Assembly: GCF_013348805.1 (NCBI RefSeq)
Contig: NZ_CP054690.1
Location: forward strand, 5,580,001 to 5,644,000
Direction: 5' to 3'
Length of the DNA stretch: 64,000 nucleotides
Origin: Rhodococcus sp. W8901
Lineage (GTDB): Bacteria > Actinomycetota > Actinomycetes > Mycobacteriales > Mycobacteriaceae
Made by a program: the position numbers and the translations under genes. Below are positions 60,422 to 64,000 of the stretch, piece by piece; the stretch's first letter is position 1; every line of letters starts with the position of its first letter. Below the pieces are notes generated by a model that was not told the origin of the DNA, did no database searches, and saw only the letters and a program-made list of their open reading frames with translations.

Positions 60422-61216
60422 ATGACCCGACCTGTCCGGATCGGCCTGCAGCTGCAGCCGCAGCACGCCCCCGACTACGGCAAGATCCGCGACGCGGTCC
60501 TGCGCGCCGAGGACGCCGGGGCCGATGTCGTCTTCAACTGGGACCACTTCTTCCCGCTGTACGGCGATCAGGAAGGCGCGCACTTCGAGTGCTGGACCAT
60601 GCTGGGCGCGTGGGCCGAGCAGACCGAGCGGGTGGAGATCGGCACGCTGGTGAGCTGCGCCGGCTACCGCAACCCGGATCTGCTGGCGGACATGGCCCGC
60701 ACCGTCGACCACATCAGCGGCGGACGCCTGATCCTCGGGATCGGCGCCGGCTGGTTCGAGAAGGACTACGACGCGTACGGCTACGAGTTCGGCACCCCCG
60801 GATCCCGGATCAAGCTGCTGGGGGAGTACCTGCCCCGCATCACGGGACGTCTCGGCAAGCTCAATCCGGCTCCCACCCGGCACATTCCGATCCTGATCGG
60901 CGGTAGCGGCGAGAAGAAGACGCTGCGCCTGGTGGCCGAGTACGCCGACATCTGGCACGGGTTCGGCGATCGGGACGAGTTCGCCCGCAAGTCCGCGATC
61001 CTCGGCGAGCACTGCGGCGACGTCCAGCGGGACCCGCACGAGATCGAGCACTCCACGTGGTGGCCGGGCACGGATCTCGCGGCGGCCTACGTCGATATCG
61101 GCGTCACGCTGTTCACCGCCAACTGCAGCGGACCCGACTACGACCTGACCAGCCTGCGCGAGGCCATCGCGTGGCGCGACGAGCACACCCCACCGCAACT
61201 GTCCGGGCTCGCGTAG
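60422..61216 (+). CDS. LLM-class F420-dependent oxidoreductase
   Basis: A 264-residue luciferase-like protein starting at ATG 60422 with GAAGGAG upstream. Marks: LRAEDAGADVVFNWDHFFPL, GTLVSCAGYRNPDLLADMAR, TVDHISGGRLILGIGAGWFE and HIPILIGGSGEKKTLRLVAE. It is shorter than many LLM enzymes but complete, with the typical F420/FMN site. The substrate is unknown; the divergent DDN-like gene supports F420 use. Confidence 0.88.
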   Translation: MTRPVRIGLQLQPQHAPDYGKIRDAVLRAEDAGADVVFNWDHFFPLYGDQEGAHFECWTMLGAWAEQTERVEIGTLVSCAGYRNPDLLADMARTVDHISGGRLILGIGAGWFEKDYDAYGYEFGTPGSRIKLLGEYLPRITGRLGKLNPAPTRHIPILIGGSGEKKTLRLVAEYADIWHGFGDRDEFARKSAILGEHCGDVQRDPHEIEHSTWWPGTDLAAAYVDIGVTLFTANCSGPDYDLTSLREAIAWRDEHTPPQLSGLA

Positions 61217-61243
61217 CCCGGGACGAAACCCCAGGGGGATTCG

Positions 61244-63046
61244 ATGACCGCCGCCGACCGCCTCGGATCCCGAGCGGTGGCGGTGCTGCTGGTGGTACTG
61301 CTGCCCGTGCTGGTGCTGGCGGCGTGCTCGTCCGACAACTCGTCGACCCCGTCGGACCTGTGCTCGCCGCCCGGCCCCGCGAGCGCCACGACCCTGCCGG
61401 CCAACCTGGACACCGCTGCCTCCGCGGCCGCGGAGGACAAGTACACGACCCCGAACACGCTGCCGCTCGGCAGCATCGACACGTCGAAGTTGAACCTGGT
61501 CAAACCCGGCACCCTCACCGTCGGCACCCTGTCGGACGCCCCGCCGAGCATCTGCGTCAACTCCCACAACGTCTTCACCGGCTTCGACAACGAGCTGTTG
61601 CGGTCGGTGGCCCAGAAGCTGGGGCTCGAGATCCAGTTCGTCGGCACCGACTTCGCCGGGCTGTTGGCGCAGGTCGCGGGTCACCGGTTCGACGTCGGGT
61701 CGTCGTCGATCACCACCACCGATGCCCGCCGCGAACTCGTCGGGTTCACCAACGGCTACGACTTCGGCTACTTCTCCCTGGTGGTGCCGAACGGGAGTGC
61801 GATCAAGGGCTTCTCGGACCTGAACTCCTCGGTGCGCATCGGGGTGGTGCAGGGCACCGTGCAGGACGACTATGTCGTCAACACCCTGCACCTCGATCCG
61901 GTGAAGTTCCCCGACTACAACACCGCGTACGCGAATCTCAAGACCGGCCAGATCGATGCGTGGGTGGCGCCGTCGCAGCAGGCGGCGGGCGCGATCGCGC
62001 CCGGGGATCCGGCGTCGATCGTGCAGAACACCTTCAGCCTCAACAACTATGTGGGCTGGGCGGTCGCGAAGGGCAACCAGCCGCTGCTCGACGCCCTGAA
62101 CTCGGGGCTCGACGCGGCGATCGCGGACGGAACATGGGCGCAGCTGTACTCGGACTGGGTGCCGCGCGAACTGCCCGCAGGGTGGAAGCCGGGCAGCAAG
62201 GCCGCCCCGCCACCCGTGCTGCCGGACTTCGCGGCGCTCGCGGCGGAGAGGGGAAGCGAGTCCGAACCGGTCGCGGTGCAACCGAAATCGACGCTGCAGC
62301 AGCTCGGCGACACGTTCTTCAACTGGGAGCTGTACAAGCGCGCCTTTCCAGACCTGCTCCGCACCGGCCTCCCGAACACCCTGATCCTGGCGCTGTCGTC
62401 GGGCATCGCCGGCACGGTGCTCGGCATGCTGCTCGCGGTCGCCGGGATATCCCGGACCCGCTGGCTGCGCTGGCCCGCCCGGATCTACACCGACATCTTC
62501 CGCGGCCTGCCCGCGGTCGTCATCATCCTGCTCGTCGGCCTCGGCGTCGGACCGGTGCTCAAGGGGCTCACCGGGAACAACCCGTACTGGCTGGGCGCGG
62601 CGGCGCTGTCACTGCTGGCCGCCGCGTACATCGGCGAGATCTTCCGGTCCGGGATCCAGAGCGTCGAGCCCGGACAGATGGAAGCCGCTCGGGCCCTCGG
62701 CTTCTCGTATCGACGGTCGATGGTGCTCGTGGTGATCCCGCAGGGCGTGCGACGGGTGCTGCCGGCGTTGATGAACCAGTTCATCTCGTTGATCAAGGAC
62801 TCCTCGCTGATCTATTTCCTGGGCCTGTTGGTGACCCAGCGGGAACTGTTCGCCGTGGGCCGGGATCTCAACGCCCAGACCGGGAACCTGTCGCCGCTCG
62901 TGGCCGCCGGCCTGTTCTACCTGGCGCTCACGATCCCGTTGACGCACCTGGTGAACTACATCGACCGGCGGCTGCGGACCGGACGCGCCGACACCTCGGG
63001 CACCCTCGACGACCTCGATCAGGCCATCGTGGTGGAGAGGGGCTGA
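61244..63046 (+). CDS. Amino-acid ABC transporter: binding protein fused to permease
   Basis: A 600-residue fusion. Residues 1-28 are a lipoprotein signal ending LAAC (Cys28). Residues about 85-310 are a cluster 3 amino-acid binding domain ([13 protein letters not shown]-like start; [36 protein letters not shown]). Residues about 365-580 form a HisM/GlnP-type permease ([56 protein letters not shown]). Fusions of this type place the binding protein outside, tethered to its own channel. The ATPase gene follows 4 bases on. Substrate: probably a polar amino acid. Confidence 0.9.
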   Translation: MTAADRLGSRAVAVLLVVLLPVLVLAACSSDNSSTPSDLCSPPGPASATTLPANLDTAASAAAEDKYTTPNTLPLGSIDTSKLNLVKPGTLTVGTLSDAPPSICVNSHNVFTGFDNELLRSVAQKLGLEIQFVGTDFAGLLAQVAGHRFDVGSSSITTTDARRELVGFTNGYDFGYFSLVVPNGSAIKGFSDLNSSVRIGVVQGTVQDDYVVNTLHLDPVKFPDYNTAYANLKTGQIDAWVAPSQQAAGAIAPGDPASIVQNTFSLNNYVGWAVAKGNQPLLDALNSGLDAAIADGTWAQLYSDWVPRELPAGWKPGSKAAPPPVLPDFAALAAERGSESEPVAVQPKSTLQQLGDTFFNWELYKRAFPDLLRTGLPNTLILALSSGIAGTVLGMLLAVAGISRTRWLRWPARIYTDIFRGLPAVVIILLVGLGVGPVLKGLTGNNPYWLGAAALSLLAAAYIGEIFRSGIQSVEPGQMEAARALGFSYRRSMVLVVIPQGVRRVLPALMNQFISLIKDSSLIYFLGLLVTQRELFAVGRDLNAQTGNLSPLVAAGLFYLALTIPLTHLVNYIDRRLRTGRADTSGTLDDLDQAIVVERG

Positions 63047-63050
63047 CGGA

Positions 63051-63794
63051 ATGGGCGACATCGTGACCGAGTCGGTGTCCCTCACCGGGACCGGGCTGCA
63101 CCTGGCGTTCGGCACCAGCAAGGTGCTGCGCGGGGTGGACCTGCACGTCGACGCCGGCAAGACCGTGACCGTGATCGGGCCGTCGGGGTCGGGCAAGTCG
63201 ACCCTGCTGCGGGTCCTCAACCGGCTGCACGAACCGAACGCGGGCGACATTCTGCTGGACGGACGTTCGGTGCTGGCCGACAATCCGGATCATCTGCGCC
63301 AGCGGATCGGGATGGTGTTCCAGCACTTCAACCTGTTCCCGCACAAGACCGTTGCCGACAACATCGCCCTCGGACCCCGCAAGCTGAAGAAGCTGTCGAG
63401 GGACGCGGCGCGACAACTGGCGCTCGAACAGCTCGAGTTGGTGGGCCTGGCCAACAAGGCCGATTCCCGGCCCGGAAACTTGTCCGGCGGCCAGCAGCAA
63501 CGCGTCGCGATCGCCCGGGCCCTCGCGATGAAGCCCCAGGTGATGTTCTTCGACGAGGCCACCTCGGCGCTCGATCCCGAACTGGTCAAGGGTGTGCTGG
63601 CGTTGATGGCCGACCTCTCGACCACCGGCATGACCATGGTGGTGGTGACACACGAGATGGGGTTCGCGCGGTCGGTGTCGGACACGGTGATGTTCATGGA
63701 TCGGGGCGTCGTCGTCGAATCCGGCGTGCCCGACCAAATGTTCGACAAGCCCGCGACTCCCCGTCTGCAGGCATTCCTGTCCGAGGTTCTCTGA
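63051..63794 (+). CDS. Amino-acid ABC transporter ATP-binding protein (GlnQ-like)
   Basis: A 247-residue ATPase: Walker [10 protein letters not shown] (about 44-52), Q-loop [10 protein letters not shown], signature [15 protein letters not shown], Walker [15 protein letters not shown] and H-loop [10 protein letters not shown], ending FLSEVL as in GlnQ/HisP proteins. It completes the amino-acid importer with the fused protein upstream. No further gene is seen in the final 206 bases. Confidence 0.93.
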   Translation: MGDIVTESVSLTGTGLHLAFGTSKVLRGVDLHVDAGKTVTVIGPSGSGKSTLLRVLNRLHEPNAGDILLDGRSVLADNPDHLRQRIGMVFQHFNLFPHKTVADNIALGPRKLKKLSRDAARQLALEQLELVGLANKADSRPGNLSGGQQQRVAIARALAMKPQVMFFDEATSALDPELVKGVLALMADLSTTGMTMVVVTHEMGFARSVSDTVMFMDRGVVVESGVPDQMFDKPATPRLQAFLSEVL

Positions 63795-64000
63795 GGTGAT
63801 CCGCGGATGGGGTTCGGACTTCGTGGTTCACCGAGGACGGGCAGCTCACACCCGGCGGCTGAGCAGGAGACACCCAACCTCCGATCGCTGTTGGCCCGCC
63901 GTTCACCCGGGCGTCGCCGACGGCTCGTTCCCGGCTTCTACGGTGCGTGCGTTGCCGACGCGTGTCGGCGTTTCCGTTTCCGACTTCGGGAGTCCACGGT

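Noticed and set aside
60074-62281. Open frame of about 735 codons antisense to the LLM and amino-acid transporter genes
   Set aside because: Shadow frame; the genes on the opposite strand have strong family motifs and ribosome sites.

Overview
The window is high-GC actinobacterial DNA, most likely Rhodococcus or a close relative in the Nocardiaceae/Mycobacteriales. The block from dnaB to ino1 keeps the order of the Mycobacterium tuberculosis Rv0058-Rv0046c region: dnaB, rplI, rpsR, ssb, rpsF, a GT87 membrane glycosyltransferase, a ponA-type penicillin-binding protein, a DUF5318 protein, membrane proteins in the Rv0048c position, a PadR regulator and ino1. F420-dependent enzymes, leaderless GTG starts and many GTG/TTG starts fit the same group.

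Positions 1 to about 19,200 are an accessory island. It starts with a truncated IS256-family transposase. Next come a very large Cap4-like nuclease fused to a STAND NTPase (an Avs/AVAST-type candidate), a two-gene Gabija pair (gajA, gajB), a solitary MbcA/ParS-like antitoxin homologue, and a complete Tn7/Tn5053-type transposition set (tnsA, tnsB, tnsC/tniB, tniQ). The simplest reading is a Tn7-like transposon carrying anti-phage systems as cargo. The tnsA side of the element faces the 3' end of dnaB, where two 31-bp tandem repeats lie within about 85 bp of the dnaB stop codon. The far end of the element is not in the window.

Positions 19,211 to about 24,000 hold dnaB, whose Walker A motif is interrupted by a class 3 intein, and the rpsF-ssb-rpsR-rplI operon with a strong terminator and a candidate autoregulatory leader. 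From 23,900 to 35,800 the genes concern the cell envelope: two GT87 glycosyltransferases, a DUF2752 protein, a class A PBP, DUF5318, a duplicated pair of DUF1707-type membrane proteins, and the padR-ino1 operon.

Positions 35,800 to 64,000 are a mix of chromosomal genes. They include an ABC-F protein with a possible leader peptide, a secreted M23 peptidase, an ACAD/APH/SDR operon with a divergent TetR regulator, and two tandem secreted proteins of unknown function. They also include two more class A PBPs, a GntR-ABC export operon, an MFS transporter, a sugar ABC importer (sugC, lipoprotein, sugA, sugB), two F420-type oxidoreductases, and an amino-acid ABC importer whose binding protein is fused to its permease. 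No tRNA, rRNA or CRISPR array was seen.
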